From Tubiluchus corallicola (lineage: Eukaryota; Priapulida; Priapulimorpha; Priapulimorphida; Tubiluchidae): a stretch of 48,000 nt of DNA. A program made the position numbers and the translations under genes. The notes under the pieces were generated by a model. The model saw only the letters and a program-made list of their open reading frames with translations. It had not been told where the DNA came from and made no database searches. Positions 37,075 to 48,000 of the stretch are shown here, one piece after another. The first letter of the stretch is position 1. Every line of letters starts with the position of its first letter. The stretch spans positions 312,001 to 360,000 of the forward strand of contig JAQGDQ010000222.1 in the NCBI GenBank assembly GCA_030141605.1, given 5' to 3'.

Positions 37075-37690
37075 CGCCGTTTACGGCATGGATTTATATT
37101 AGAATATCTAGTTGTTGTTTGATATTTGTGAATCACGTGAAGCATTGGATTAAGCCCCAAAAACCAAATGAAAGTACGCTAACTGTTAACTCCAGTGGTT
37201 TTTTCACGATATTATTAACTTTACTGAATGAATGGGGCTGTTCGCGTAAACTGGTTTAAACATTATCAACTCAGGGCACTGCAACTAGTGGATCTTTACA
37301 TTCTAAACATATATAAACAGTTGCAACACGATTTTTACTAACATGCACAGTGCAACATAGGATACATTATTATTTATTTTATTATTTTATTTTATTAAGA
37401 ACATTTATAAAACGTACATTACTTTATAAAAGATGAGACTGGCTCTAATTTACATTAAAAATGCGATAAAATAAAAAATCAATAAACATATACAAAGTGT
37501 AAATTAATCAAAATTGGGAGAGATCATAATTTCACCTTTTCACTTGTTGCTGCCCTTCATATAGTACACTAGTAATGAAACTAAAATCTTTTGTGTATTC
37601 AGATGACAACTTGCATAGATTCAACGGTCACAAATGCAGTTCTTTGTGTACTCCAAAAATATCCTATAATAAAAATACATAATTACAGTC
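37001..37690 (+). mobile_element. Old LINE 3' UTR split by the right arm
   Basis: Segments 37017-37072 and 37528-37690 together align with one continuous stretch at 38657-38885: TAATAAGCTGATCT versus TAATAAGCTTATCT on one side, and CAACTTGCATAGATTCA on the other. The intervening 37075-37527 is the right arm, which therefore looks inserted. Confidence 0.65.
37075..37527. repeat. Right arm of the 453-bp inverted repeat
   Basis: Reverse complement of 36154-36606. Includes a LINE 3' UTR with A-rich tail in minus orientation plus the DNA that flanks that LINE at the left arm. No target-site duplication or new poly(A) is obvious at its borders. Confidence 0.97.
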
Positions 37691-37889
37691 ACAGTGTTGA
37701 AATTAAATCTCAAGCATTTATGTTCTAGTTCTTTAGTTTTACAAAGAACAAAATCCGAATATTATAATTAGTTTTAGAATACTTAGGTGAGGCCAAGTAA
37801 TAACCCCTGAAAGGCCAGGATGTTCGGTAATGTCTGGCACAAAGGCCTACTTCACACAATGTGTCACAGGTAGCAATACGCTGTCCATT

Positions 37890-38890
37890 ATTTCACCATT
37901 TCTCATTTGTCACTTATGCTGATGATACTGTTTATGATATTATGATGACGTTCATCCCCCACTGGCCAACTTTAATTAGAAGTCCCTTACATGTTTGAAA
38001 AAGATCGTGGATTGACTTTGAACTGGTCCCATAGTAGACTTGTGTCAATTATATTCTTTACTCAAGGCCTACATACAAGAAAGTTGATTTTTTTCTGAAC
38101 AGGCTTACGTCCGTTTACTTGGCCTTGACTTGACTTCCGATTTTGGATGTGAGTATGTCCTACACATTTTGCCGAAAGTGAAATGTCTTGCCAAACTCTA
38201 TCTTTGCAATTCAACTATATCTAACCTCGCATGAAGTACTGCAGCCATCTTACTGTCTTGACAAAATTAATTACTGATCTGGTTGGGCAAACCAGATTTG
38301 GATACAGCAATCTCTCGCTCAATGAAAGTTATCTCCAGTGAACTGGTTTATCATTATACTTTTATAAAAACAATCCCTTCATGATCTCTGATCTTTAATC
38401 ACTAAACACCAACAATTTGCTAGAAGTACTCACTTTACTTCTGCGCCCGACGTTCTTAAATACAGTCTTATATATATATGGGATTCATTACCAGAACATT
38501 TTAGCTGCGAACGGCAACATCATTTTTTTGCTTCAAGCCCTAACAAAACAGATATGCCTTGTCATTAGTAAATTAAATATAAGAATTGCATGTTTTTAAG
38601 CTTGTATTCTCATTTTTACCTTGTAATTGTAGCTCCTTTTTTTCTTCGGAAAATTTCTGTATCTTGCTGTTCGGGCTCGTTCTCTTACGTAATAAGCTTA
38701 TCTAATCTTGTGAATGTAATAATTACGGCTTTTCAACTATCTCTGTCGTTCAAGCAAAAAATCATTTGTATAATCAATATTCAGGTGGCAACTTGCATAG
38801 ATTCAGCGCTCACTAGTGCAGAGTTCTTTTGTACATAGACTATCCTATAATAAGAATAATAGATAAATAATGAATACATAATTATAATTT
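37890..38890 (+). mobile_element. Decayed LINE with reverse-transcriptase active-site relic
   Basis: TYADDTVYD is readable at 37912-37938 with the catalytic YADD at 37915-37926. A later frame gives SAPDVLKYSLIYIWDSLPEH, the LINE tail, at about 38440-38500. Many frameshifts lie between. The 3' UTR (38657-38885) matches the split copy at 37001-37690, so these are two members of one family in tandem. Confidence 0.75.
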
Positions 38891-39587
38891 CTTTATTTAA
38901 ATTTAATTGAAATTTTTTAAATTTTTGTTCGTTGTTTTTACAGGATTTCTGGTATTGTCATTTTCACTTTGTAATTGTAACTCCTTATTTTGAAACTCCC
39001 ACGGGCGTTGTTTAACGTGATTTGCATAAAAAAGTCATATAAGTTTATTTATCATCATTACAACCAAAAAGCTGAATTACAGTACAGCATAAAATTGCAA
39101 TATAAAATTTTTAAAAAGAATAAGCAAGGTAGAATATACAGCAACAAGCACTATTACACTGTTACAAGATACATGAACGAAATAAATTAAAATTAAATGA
39201 GTCAAACTTATGTTTGGAAATTAAATAAGCCATATGGGATAAAACTGTTCTTGGGTCTCTCTATTTTGCATCTAGCTAAGGGGTATTCCATATGGTGGCG
39301 AGTACTATATCTGTGAGTATGGGCATCTGGCAATAGAGTGTGGATTTTATTATTTGGATTTTGAATTGATAAGAACAACTTTTTGCAAGAATTTTGGCGA
39401 CAGTTAAATAAATGTTGAAGATTGGCCACAATTAGAGCATTTGCATAGTTTTCATTCGGAAATTTTTTTCCAATGAGCGCTGTTGAACTGTTTCTAACAA
39501 ATCAAAGAGATACTGGGAAAGAGACGAGTGCCCGACAAGCGTATTCAGCAACTGGTCTAATCACGGTGCAGTACATTTTTATCATAG

Positions 39588-39921
39588 TGTTACGAAGGCG
39601 AAATGCCCTTTATTTTCGACCCTCCCCCTCTACATTGTGATGGTTTCATAAATTACGAAGCCATTGCATATCAGCGTTGCATAGCAGCTATAAGTAGCCG
39701 GTATGGAATGGCCTCGTCGGTTCAGTGGGCTCACGGGCAGGTGTGTCTTCCATTTCAGCACCTGTTCCGTATTGACAACCGGCATGGAGTACGATAGGGT
39801 AAACGTCTGGCATGTTACTTAAAACTCAGTAATTTTACTATTACGACTGTTGTTTTACGTTTTCTTCTGTAATGTTACGTTTTAAGTATGCGACAATCAG
39901 TACCATCCGCCCTTCGTTACA
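39588..39921 (+). repeat. 5' LTR
   Basis: Starts TGTTACGAAGGCG, ends CTTCGTTACA; carries small insertions relative to the 3' LTR, for example an extra CATATCAGCGTTG. Confidence 0.93.
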
Positions 39922-40887
39922 TTGGTGGCCAGTACGGGGGGCAGTAGTCCTAAGCTGTCCCCAGTGGATTCGAACTTGCAACCTTAAATCGGCAAAAGAA
40001 CAGTACCGAAACGCCGCTATGACATGGAACCACTGTGCAGTACGACGGTTTTCTTTCATCGTCGCCGGTAGCTGTGATTTGTGGTGGGTTCACAACACAT
40101 CATAGTTGGTTCTTCATAAACCGGAGCTTTCAGTCCTCATTGACCTACAGTGGCCTCGTGATTTACTTACGAGGATATTGTCCTTGTATGCTGTATAACT
40201 ATTTTCTGTGGCCTCATAGAGGAATGTTTTACCTACGAGGATGCTGTTCTAGTATGTTGTGGATAGATGTCGATTTTAAAGTGTATGGTACAAAGTGCAG
40301 TCTGTACTTGATGTAGCAGCACATGTACTGTTGTTTTTAAATTAATGATTGAATCTTGGAGAAAAGTTACGTCGATGTGTAGACGTATCGTGAGGTACAA
40401 AGTGTAGTCTGTTGCTGTAGTAGCACCTGGACTGCTACCCGATCTGCTATCGTCTCCAAGAAGAGGAACAACGAAAGAGGAGCTACATTTGTGGGTACAG
40501 TCCTTACGAGCCTGCGGACCTATTCCAGCCATCTGGTTGAGGAACGCCCACCTTACAAGCGAGACGCACGTACTCGGACATCTCAACTTTCACGACGAAT
40601 TCAACTTTCACGGCATATTGAACCCCAGGAGTCTCCAGACCGCTTTCTGAATCCGGCCCGGACAGAACCAGCTCTCCGAGCCTTAAATGCAGTCATTGTC
40701 CAATTTTTTTTTTCATTTTTCGTAAGCGCTAAGCTCTTGTTAAAATGGCAAAAAAATTAGGCATTGTATAGCAGACAATTTGTACTCTTGTAAAACCTGT
40801 AAATTCATTTTTTTTCAATAAAAAACATTTCGTCTCCTGCGTGCTTTATTCTGGTTCGAGGACGAACCATTTTCTGTAGGAGGACAG

Positions 40888-41197
40888 TGTTACGAAGGCG
40901 AAATGCCCTTTTTTCGACCCTCCCCTCTACATTGTGATGGTTTCGTCCATTACGAAGCCATTGCATAGCAGCTATAAGTAGCCGGTATGGAATGGCCTCG
41001 TCGGTTCAGTGGGCTGACGGGCAGGTGCGTTTTCCATTTCAGCATCTGTTCCCTATTGACACCGGCATGGAGCACGATGGGGCAGACGTCTGGCATGTTA
41101 CTTAAACTCAGTAATTTTACTATTACTACTGCTGTTTTACGTTTTCTCCTCAAGTATGCGACAATCGGCGTATCAGCACCATCCGCTCTTCGTTACA
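40888..41197 (+). repeat. 3' LTR
   Basis: Same termini as the 5' LTR, 24 bp shorter overall; preceded by a purine-rich tract. Confidence 0.93.
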
Positions 41198-41844
41198 ATA
41201 TCTTTAGAAGACGTCCCAGCTCTTTTCATTAGTCGCAAAAAATAAAGTATTTTACTCGCTTATTATAAATTGAATGAACATGGATGCTCCACCTTAAATC
41301 TTTAGCTATCTCTATGCCTAAAAGTTTTACCGAATCAACTCTTTTACCTTCAAATTAGAGACGGTAATAGATGGATTATCAGGAGGCTTAGCCATGAAAA
41401 TCACAATCATTTCATTGAATTTAGGCATATTGAAATTTAGGTTATTAACATTTGCCCATTGTAATGCCTGATTAGCTGCGATTTGAATTTGAGATAATCA
41501 ATAGAGGTACCAACTTCGAACATAGTCGTGACGTCAATATACTTGACATCATCACATATTGTGTATAAGTCGTTGATCATAGTAACGAACAGCGATCAAT
41601 GATCATAGAACAGTGATCAATTGGAAAAAAGCCTAACGAAGTCGCGCATTCTTCCGATATTGTAATAATTTTTGTGTAGGATGCACGTGGTTGATCCCTG
41701 GCATTAGAAAATTGCACCCAACTTTTAGCTGCGCCCTCTGGTGTATAGACCAGGTTTAGCCGCACCAATACACGAGCACCTTACTTGAAGTTCTCGAAAT
41801 TATCGCAAAATCTGGTAACACTAGAACATACGGAGAATCGTGCT

Positions 41845-41866
41845 ATTATTATTATTATTATTATTA

Positions 41867-41909
<43 letters not shown>

Positions 41910-42005
41910 GGCACAAATGATGAAATTGTTCAAAGATGAATCAAATCTTCAATTAGCTACCAGTGATAGCTTATTAATTAATTAATTATTTAATTAATTA
42001 ATTAA
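41845..42005. repeat. (ATT)n and (TTAA)n microsatellites
   Basis: ATT trinucleotides at 41845-41910 and TTAA tetramers at 41968-42005. Confidence 0.95.
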
Positions 42006-42083
42006 GTTCTCTTTTCCATGGACAGGTGACTCTGACAGACTGCGTGCAGACTAGTAGGAGATTTAGTCTTAAATGCTTTGCCA

Positions 42084-42170
42084 CGTGGGTTGATAGCTCA
42101 AATGTCTCGAGGGTGTTGCATAAACCACAAGATTGTGGTATCGAATCCTAATTGATCACTATTTTTCGGA
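42084..42170 (+). mobile_element. Possible tRNA-derived SINE relic
   Basis: TTGATAGCTCAAATG resembles an A box, and GTGGTATCGAATCCTA a B box with one extra base, about 50 bp apart. It does not form a full cloverleaf. Confidence 0.35.
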
Positions 42171-42199
42171 GCCTTCCTGTTTCTATATTTGACTGCTGG

Positions 42200-45100
42200 A
42201 TATAATGCCCTCAATGTACACTGACGTCATTTGACAACTTAAGATGCGAACAATAAAAAATGATAACCTAATTAAGCCAATTTATTCTTAGGGTATACAA
42301 GTGCTACAGGTATGATATATTAACTTGCTTACGAAACTTACTTGCCACCCTCTTCTCAACGATTTTCTACATTGAGTCAGATTTGATGCTTCAACATTTA
42401 CAGTATGATCAGGAAGCTGCTTCTAATTGGTAAATCTCAAGCTTCATATTGCACATATGAGACACAGTGCTTAAACACACATTAGTATTTATTAAGTATT
42501 ACTGTATTGCCAGTATTGTATTGCCTTATAGTATTATTACCTTATCACTACCTTGTTACTGTGCTTTTGGCTTGTAATTATTCTGAACGCAGACATTAAT
42601 GTTTATCAGATATTATTGTAGTTGGTCTCATTTATTTTCGTCATCGCCTCAAGCGCAAAATTTCCTTGTCTATTTAAATTATTAATCGTTTATTAAACCC
42701 ACCATTATGTGACTAAGAAATTAGCTCAAGTTATAAGCGGAGCACATTGAATCAGTTGTCTCGATCTGTACTTCACATTGCGCATTTACGTAAAACAAAA
42801 ACTGGCCTATATTAGAACAATAGCACAATTTCTCTAGCAACTTAAAAGATATGTTACTTGAAAAAAATAACATAATCGCGGAGAAGGGAGAGGATAGTAG
42901 CATTAACTATGTGGGCACTGCAACAGTTATAAAAGATTATACTGAATGATCTATAAAAATGTTTTCTATACTGAAACATAAGTCTGTCCATATTTAGTAC
43001 TCCATAATATCAAAGGCACGGCTAAGCACATTGTTTTTCTCTTTATTAAGTATTGACTCATCAGCTTCCTAATAACACAATACTACAGCAATGAACTTCC
43101 ATAAAACTTTCATCTGGAGAATGGGTTGCAGGAGAACCCATTGAAAAGCTTCAGGTGAAAGGAACTACGGGACTTTGTTACTGTGGCCTTGTATTACATG
43201 ATTGTTCGCGAGTTAACATGATAAGCAATGCACTTACCTATGTATTTATATTTATTGAAACATTAAAATATCACATTTATGCCAATTGTTGTTATTTTGT
43301 CATATGACTTATAGTAACATGGAAACTTTAAAATGCTTAACGGTCCTTAACCTAAAAAAGTCAAAGTCTAATTAATATCAATTTAAAATCTGATGAACTC
43401 CAGTTTAACATCGATAAGTGCAACAGCAAGTGTCATAATATCAAATTTATAAGTGTCATTACATTACATTGCGTTACTAAATTGCATTGCACTTACGCAG
43501 AGGTTTGTCTAATCTGTCATCTTCAGTACAAAGTTAATTTGTGACTTTGTAATGGCAATTCATACATCTCACCAAATGTTGTCATGCTTGTGAATCCATG
43601 TTGTTATGTTTTTATATACCACTAAATTAAACTAAATTAAATTAGATTAAATTAAATATTTATCACTCCATTTCTGATGTCTCCTCTAACCACTGTTGCA
43701 GCTGCGCTTCACACACTATAATACAACACCAATTACAAATCAACTACACGCTACTTACGTGGAGGACTTGTAAAACCAACGAAAATAATGATTATTGTGA
43801 CTTGCTTTGAATTTGAGCGTCATTATTTCCCAAACTGGGTCACAACTCCTACTTACCCATCGAATGTCAATAGCCGGGTGGGTAGCTCTCACACCTGCCT
43901 TGATATGCTCTACCTGTGCTTGATTGACATCGTATCAGCAGATTATTAAGATATCGTGGCTCATGAAATCTCAAGAGTATACAGAAAAATGAAAAGGTTT
44001 ATAAATCGTTACAATTTATTGAGGATAATAAATTCGCAATACGTTTATGTAGGTCATTTGGTTGACGACCAGGTGATATGAAAGGGTGAAATTGTTAATT
44101 AGACTCATTTATCACCTGTTTGCATAATATACGATCATATACAATTTCTTTAATAAGCTCTAGTCTTTTGTAAACGCGTAAAACTAAAACTGGTGAGTGC
44201 GCAAGCCTTACCTACAGTCGGTAAGTTAGGTAAATTGGAAATCACACAGACATATGTAAACGAATTTTAAAATTAAATAAAATCTGTACGGTTATTATTG
44301 TTATTCAAATTACCAGACTATAATTATTCAGAATTCAGAATTCACTGCGGAGAGCATATACCACGATTTGCTAAATATTATGAGTAATTTAAATTCTATA
44401 AAAACAACTTAAAATAGCAGTTGTAAGGCTTAAGCTTATTAGAACACTGCATCTAATGATGCGGTCAATACGTTAAGTTAATTGCGATCATACAACCCTT
44501 TATTTGATGAACAAATGAATTTTCTGACAGACTGAGACGCGAAGTAAACAAGCAGGCAAACACAGGAAACAGAAAGCTATTGTTTGTGCTAAATTATAAA
44601 AGTGAAATTAATAATGTATCTAGGACGGTATTATAATCGTCGATCGACTTGAATAACTGAAGCTTTAGATTCCTTCGTGGGTTGTTAAGTGTTTTATTTA
44701 ATCACATGATGCAGATATTTGAAAACCCTCAGTTAAGTTAAGTTTAAAAAGGCGACCTCGAGATTATGCTAATAAAAAAGTTTAACACGTCTTTGCGAAC
44801 GACGAAAATACTATGCTTACAAAAACTTTGACAAAGCCGCTTTTGTGTTTGCGGTGGCTACCTGTATTAGTTATTATGCAAAATAATTCAGCAGCGTGCA
44901 CTTTAGTGTATATAAAACCTCACTTTTAAATGGTAAAAAAACTCGTGTAAAGTTAACAAAATTATCGACATTACTTTGTCCTTTAACACAACGTTTACCA
45001 ACCTGGACCCTTGGAAGCTTGGCCATGCATCGCTTTAATGCTTTTGTCAAGCCAGTCCACAACTATTTTAACTTCCACACGTATTGAGCTAGGTAAATTA

Positions 45101-45590
45101 GCAAATGTAAGCCAAGGTTATAAAACTGAACGCAATCTCTGCGTACATTTACATACCCATCTTGGCAGTATTTGCTCATCGTAATTAAGAACAACATTCA
45201 TTTGCATGAAAGAAGACAATGCGAGTTTTTTTGCTCGCAGCTATGTCTTGGCATGTAATTTGCCTAATTAGATATTTTTGTCAGTGTTTTACAGCATTCG
45301 AGAACCACGAGTACCTGTATGACACACAAAACATCCATATAGAGCAATTGAAGCTACAATTTGTCATAATTTGGAAAAGGTGGTGTACTTACGAGCAGTT
45401 GTGTAGCTGAACTTGTCTCCAAAATGGTTATTTCTTACCCAACTCTTAACGTTATTTATAACAAAAATCAAAATGTTTCTTCTGCTGGACACTTTAATTA
45501 GTTACATTAGCAACCTGTTATTACCCTTTTCTCCATTTAAATTAGTAAAGTTAACCTTAAATTGTTTTGAGTAAATTCATCTTTTTGGGT
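42200..45590. other. Intergenic, little recognisable
   Basis: AT-rich DNA. A 21-bp stem-loop lies at 43107-43161 and a TAAAT/TAAAC pentamer run at 43620-43660. Small open frames at 44874-45087 and 45219-45410 lack support. Confidence 0.6.
43107..43161. other. Imperfect 55-nt stem-loop
   Basis: CTTTCATCTGGAG pairs with CTTCAGGTGAAAG (13 pairs, 2 of them wobble on one strand), then AATGGGTT pairs with AACCCATT around a 7-nt loop; a 6-nt bulge separates the stems. It could be a structured RNA or a remnant of a mobile-element end. Confidence 0.4.
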
Positions 45591-45599
45591 AATATGTAA

Positions 45600-45621
45600 A
45601 TGCTTATATATGTATATGTAT

Positions 45622-45710
<89 letters not shown>

Positions 45711-45845
45711 TATATATTATGTATATATTATATATGTATGAATGTATGTAATGTATATATGTATGTATGTATGAATGTATGTATGTATGTATGTATGTAT
45801 GTATGTATGTATGTATGTATGTATGTATGTATGTATGTATGTGTG
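45600..45845. repeat. (TA)n and (ATGT)n microsatellites
   Basis: TA dinucleotides to about 45720, then ATGT tetramers. Open frames over them are artefacts. Confidence 0.97.
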
Positions 45846-45849
45846 TATA

Positions 45850-47080
45850 CAGGCTCTCCTCTCTCTTACCGGGTTTTAAGTTGTTGCATTGTTTGTTAAC
45901 GGCTTTTTGACAGTGGTTAAAAGTAACTTGCATGACTGTGTTTGTAAACACTCTCGTGGATGATTGCATGTAGGTGGTACATGTATTTGTTTATGTTTTT
46001 AAGCCTAATAATATCGATTGTGACCAGTAAAATAAACCCTTGCCGTAAACAAGCAAAATTGTTATGCTTAGTAAGATTAAAATGTAGTGAAATTTATGGA
46101 TTGATAAAAGAAATTAAAATAGAATGAAATACATTTTAAATGAGTTCCGTGAAACCATTTAGTAGTAGGTTAAACTGAATTAAATTTATACTGCATTAAA
46201 TATGCGACTAAAACTACGTCTTCTTATTTGGTAAATTTGGTTTTATTTTTTACATATTTTCTTACGTGACACTACCATGAAATTACTTTACTTTTATCAA
46301 CACTATATCAACACACGATAAAATGGGCTAATGATATAATGATGATGGGATGATGTTGGACAACGAGGTTGAAACTTTACTAAAAATAAGAAAATGGTAC
46401 AGACACTATACACTAATTAATGTCAATTTTAATTATAAAGCCTGAAATTCGTTGTCCCAACCATAACCAGTACACGACATTAGCCCATTTCTCCTAACTA
46501 AACATCGTTGCAATTGCAGTACTAAACGCAATTCAAAAAAATATTGAAACAATAATACTGAATACTGTAATCGTGGATAAATGTTACATTAATGTTAGAT
46601 AACTTTTGTTAATAGCCCTACTGTAGCATGAATGATGATGGTGAAACAAGTTCCACTTTCAAACCTGCAGAAAAAAGCCTCTATAATCCATACGTGTAAT
46701 ACTAGTATATGAATGTTGACTTTTACGTCTTTTCAATTCACTTCCAGTTGTGGTGAGGATCCTAAATCATGTTGTTCAAACTGTCTGATCCAATCCTAAA
46801 TAAATTATGTTTAAACTAAAAACTAAGATTCGTTCGTGCGTCCGACATTGCCTTAGACATTGTGAGTTTGTGTCTGCATTATTGAATAATACGCCTAGCA
46901 TATTTTACAACTTAAAAGTCCAACCAGATAAATACATCAACTTTGTCAACACTTTGCGCACACTCAAAGATGATTCTCTAAAAATTTCCTGTTTGTGATA
47001 AAATTATCTCGGGTGAACAAAGCTATCGATTGTGTATCACGCGGTATAAGCCTCAAGAACTTTCGGCTTTATTTTTGCCT
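45850..47080. other. Intergenic, nothing identified
   Basis: AT-rich DNA. An open frame at 46807-46998 (begins MFKLKTKIRSCVRHC) has no recognisable family or splice context. Confidence 0.5.
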
Positions 47081-47085
47081 TTTAA

Positions 47086-47530
47086 CCCTTTCAGTCCCAA
47101 ATTATTTTTTAATTTTGGCTTGGTACTTTTGTTCAGTATGTGCATCTTGTTTACACATAATAATTTTTTTTCTACCTGTGCCCGCGTGCTAAATATAGCC
47201 TGTATCCCACGGGATACATTGGGATTCAATGGAAGCATAAAATGTGCTTCATTTTGCAACTGCTGATAATTTTTTAAAGTATTTAAGACATTTAGTATGC
47301 ATGCTATGCTGATCTGTACAAAGTCGTCTCTAAAGTACTGTACCTTGCACAGTTTTTTATGCTATGTAGATTTTCTAGTTTGCCATTTTATCACCATTTT
47401 TAGTCTATTTTTGTTGGCTTAAATCAAAATAACTATTAACAGATCAAATAACTGTCATTTTTAAAATTTTATTAATTTTAAAGGCAGAAAATATTCTCGT
47501 ATACCACGGGATACAACGGGTATGAAAGGG
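47086..47530. mobile_element. piggyBac-type MITE
   Basis: A 445-bp element with TTAA on both sides (47082-47085 and 47531-47534), the piggyBac target duplication. Ends are CCCTTTCAGTCCC and, inverted, CCCTTTCATACCC (11 of 13 match). Near each end lies a mirrored word, GTATCCCACGGGATAC (47202-47217) and GTATACCACGGGATAC (47499-47514), likely subterminal binding sites. No transposase frame; the small open frames inside are not genes. Confidence 0.88.
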
Positions 47531-48000
47531 TTAAATCTCATTCACTTTCTATCGATCGCGCCATATTGTAAGAAAGTACGCTACTTTTTCAAAGCTTTTG
47601 AATGTTACTCATTGTTAATGGTTATTGAGTGTCGTTCAGTGGACATCTTGCACGGCCCATTTGCTCGGATTAAGCTAGCCGTACCAATTCAGACTCATTA
47701 ATCGTGTACCAGCATGTTATCGATAAATCAGAACAAGGAAAGCGACAAACATAAGCGAAAGAGAAAAATAAAGGACATGTAAAGTGTTTACTAGCTAAGG
47801 GACAAAAAGGGGAACAGCGTATTAGAAAATTAATCTTAAAAGTTGCAAAACAGTGGTGTTATCTTAATCAAGTTATCTTAATTTCACATACTATTAACAA
47901 ATAATAGTCTTTCTATCTTTTATATCATCTCATATATGAGCTTCATTCATTACATCATTCCATTTTAAGCACTAATGTTTTTTTTATCATACGATTCACT

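Larger units (their letters stand above)
39588..41197 (+). mobile_element. Short non-autonomous LTR retrotransposon (Ty3/gypsy-like)
   Basis: Two direct LTRs (39588-39921, 334 bp; 40888-41197, 310 bp) both start TGTTACGAAG and end CTTCGTTACA, perfect 10-bp inverted ends. TTGGTGGCCAGTACGGGG right after the 5' LTR is a plausible primer-binding site, and AGGAGGACAG right before the 3' LTR a plausible polypurine tract. TTCGAGGACGAACC upstream resembles the 3' region of chromovirus-type elements. The 966-bp interior has no recognisable gag or pol. The LTRs differ by several indels, so it is not very young. Flanks ATAG and ATAT suggest an imperfect 4-bp target duplication. Confidence 0.9.
39190..41580 (-). 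mobile_element. LINE reverse-transcriptase fragment interrupted by an LTR element
   Basis: On the minus strand, 41580-41198 gives VKYIDVTT, then ANQALQWANVNNLNFNMPK and KLLGIEIAKDLRW; 39587-39190 continues with MIKMYCTVIRPVAEYA, then LFDLLETVQQRSL and NPNNKIHTLLP. The active site reads YIDV where YxDD is expected, so it is dead. Both halves fit one protein once 39588-41197 is removed. Confidence 0.85.

Noticed and set aside
43870-43945. tRNA-like GGGTGGGTAGCTC
   Set aside because: No B box at the right distance and no cloverleaf.
44986-45048. Possible minus-strand exon (WTGLTKALKRC or alternative frame)
   Set aside because: Weak acceptor and donor, two competing frames, no partner exons.
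45600-45969. Tyr/Ile and His/Thr repeat frames
   Set aside because: Translation of TA and ATGT microsatellites.

Overview
The window is animal nuclear DNA, not bacterial. Genes are split into short exons with GT/AG junctions, introns run from 0.3 to 10 kb, the background is AT-rich and full of microsatellites, and there are many decayed retrotransposons and MITE-like DNA elements. The retrotransposon types suggest an invertebrate; I cannot name the lineage from sequence alone.

One gene dominates. It lies on the minus strand, starts near 36.8 kb and runs off the left edge at position 1. It encodes a Rap1 GTPase-activating protein of the RAP1GAP/RAP1GAP2 type: a GoLoco motif (2846-2953), the conserved PYPAIVLPQNGGYW block (2039-2290), and the start of the Rap-GAP catalytic domain (1614-1717, 1155-1287, 1-36). 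The exons carrying the catalytic asparagine lie beyond the window. I joined 12 coding exons by eye. Every splice phase agrees, giving 3300 nt (1100 codons) before the edge.

The gene appears to have two promoters. The long form starts at 36808 and adds a novel N-terminus of about 860 residues: several short exons, a half-LIM-like zinc finger (CX2CX16HX2C) and one 1701-nt exon that is basic, apparently disordered and contains a 59-residue tandem repeat. The short form starts at 19664 with an alternative first exon that splices in the same phase to the exon at 12932-13028, giving a protein of about the architecture known for RAP1GAP.

The rest is intronic and intergenic DNA. The introns hold a LINE reverse-transcriptase relic (11340-12690), a three-unit 146-bp tandem repeat (4551-4960), tRNA-derived SINE-like copies, a hAT-like end (22205-22320), a complete pogo/Tigger-type MITE (27952-28444) and a plus-strand exon-like segment (27217-27305). 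Exon 1 of the long form sits between the arms of a 453-bp inverted repeat (36154-36606 and 37075-37527, 3 mismatches and no gaps). The 10 kb upstream of the gene holds more LINE debris, a short LTR retrotransposon nested in a LINE (39588-41197), a possible stem-loop (43107-43161), long microsatellites and a piggyBac-type MITE (47086-47530). I saw no second complete protein gene, no CRISPR array and no convincing functional tRNA or rRNA gene.
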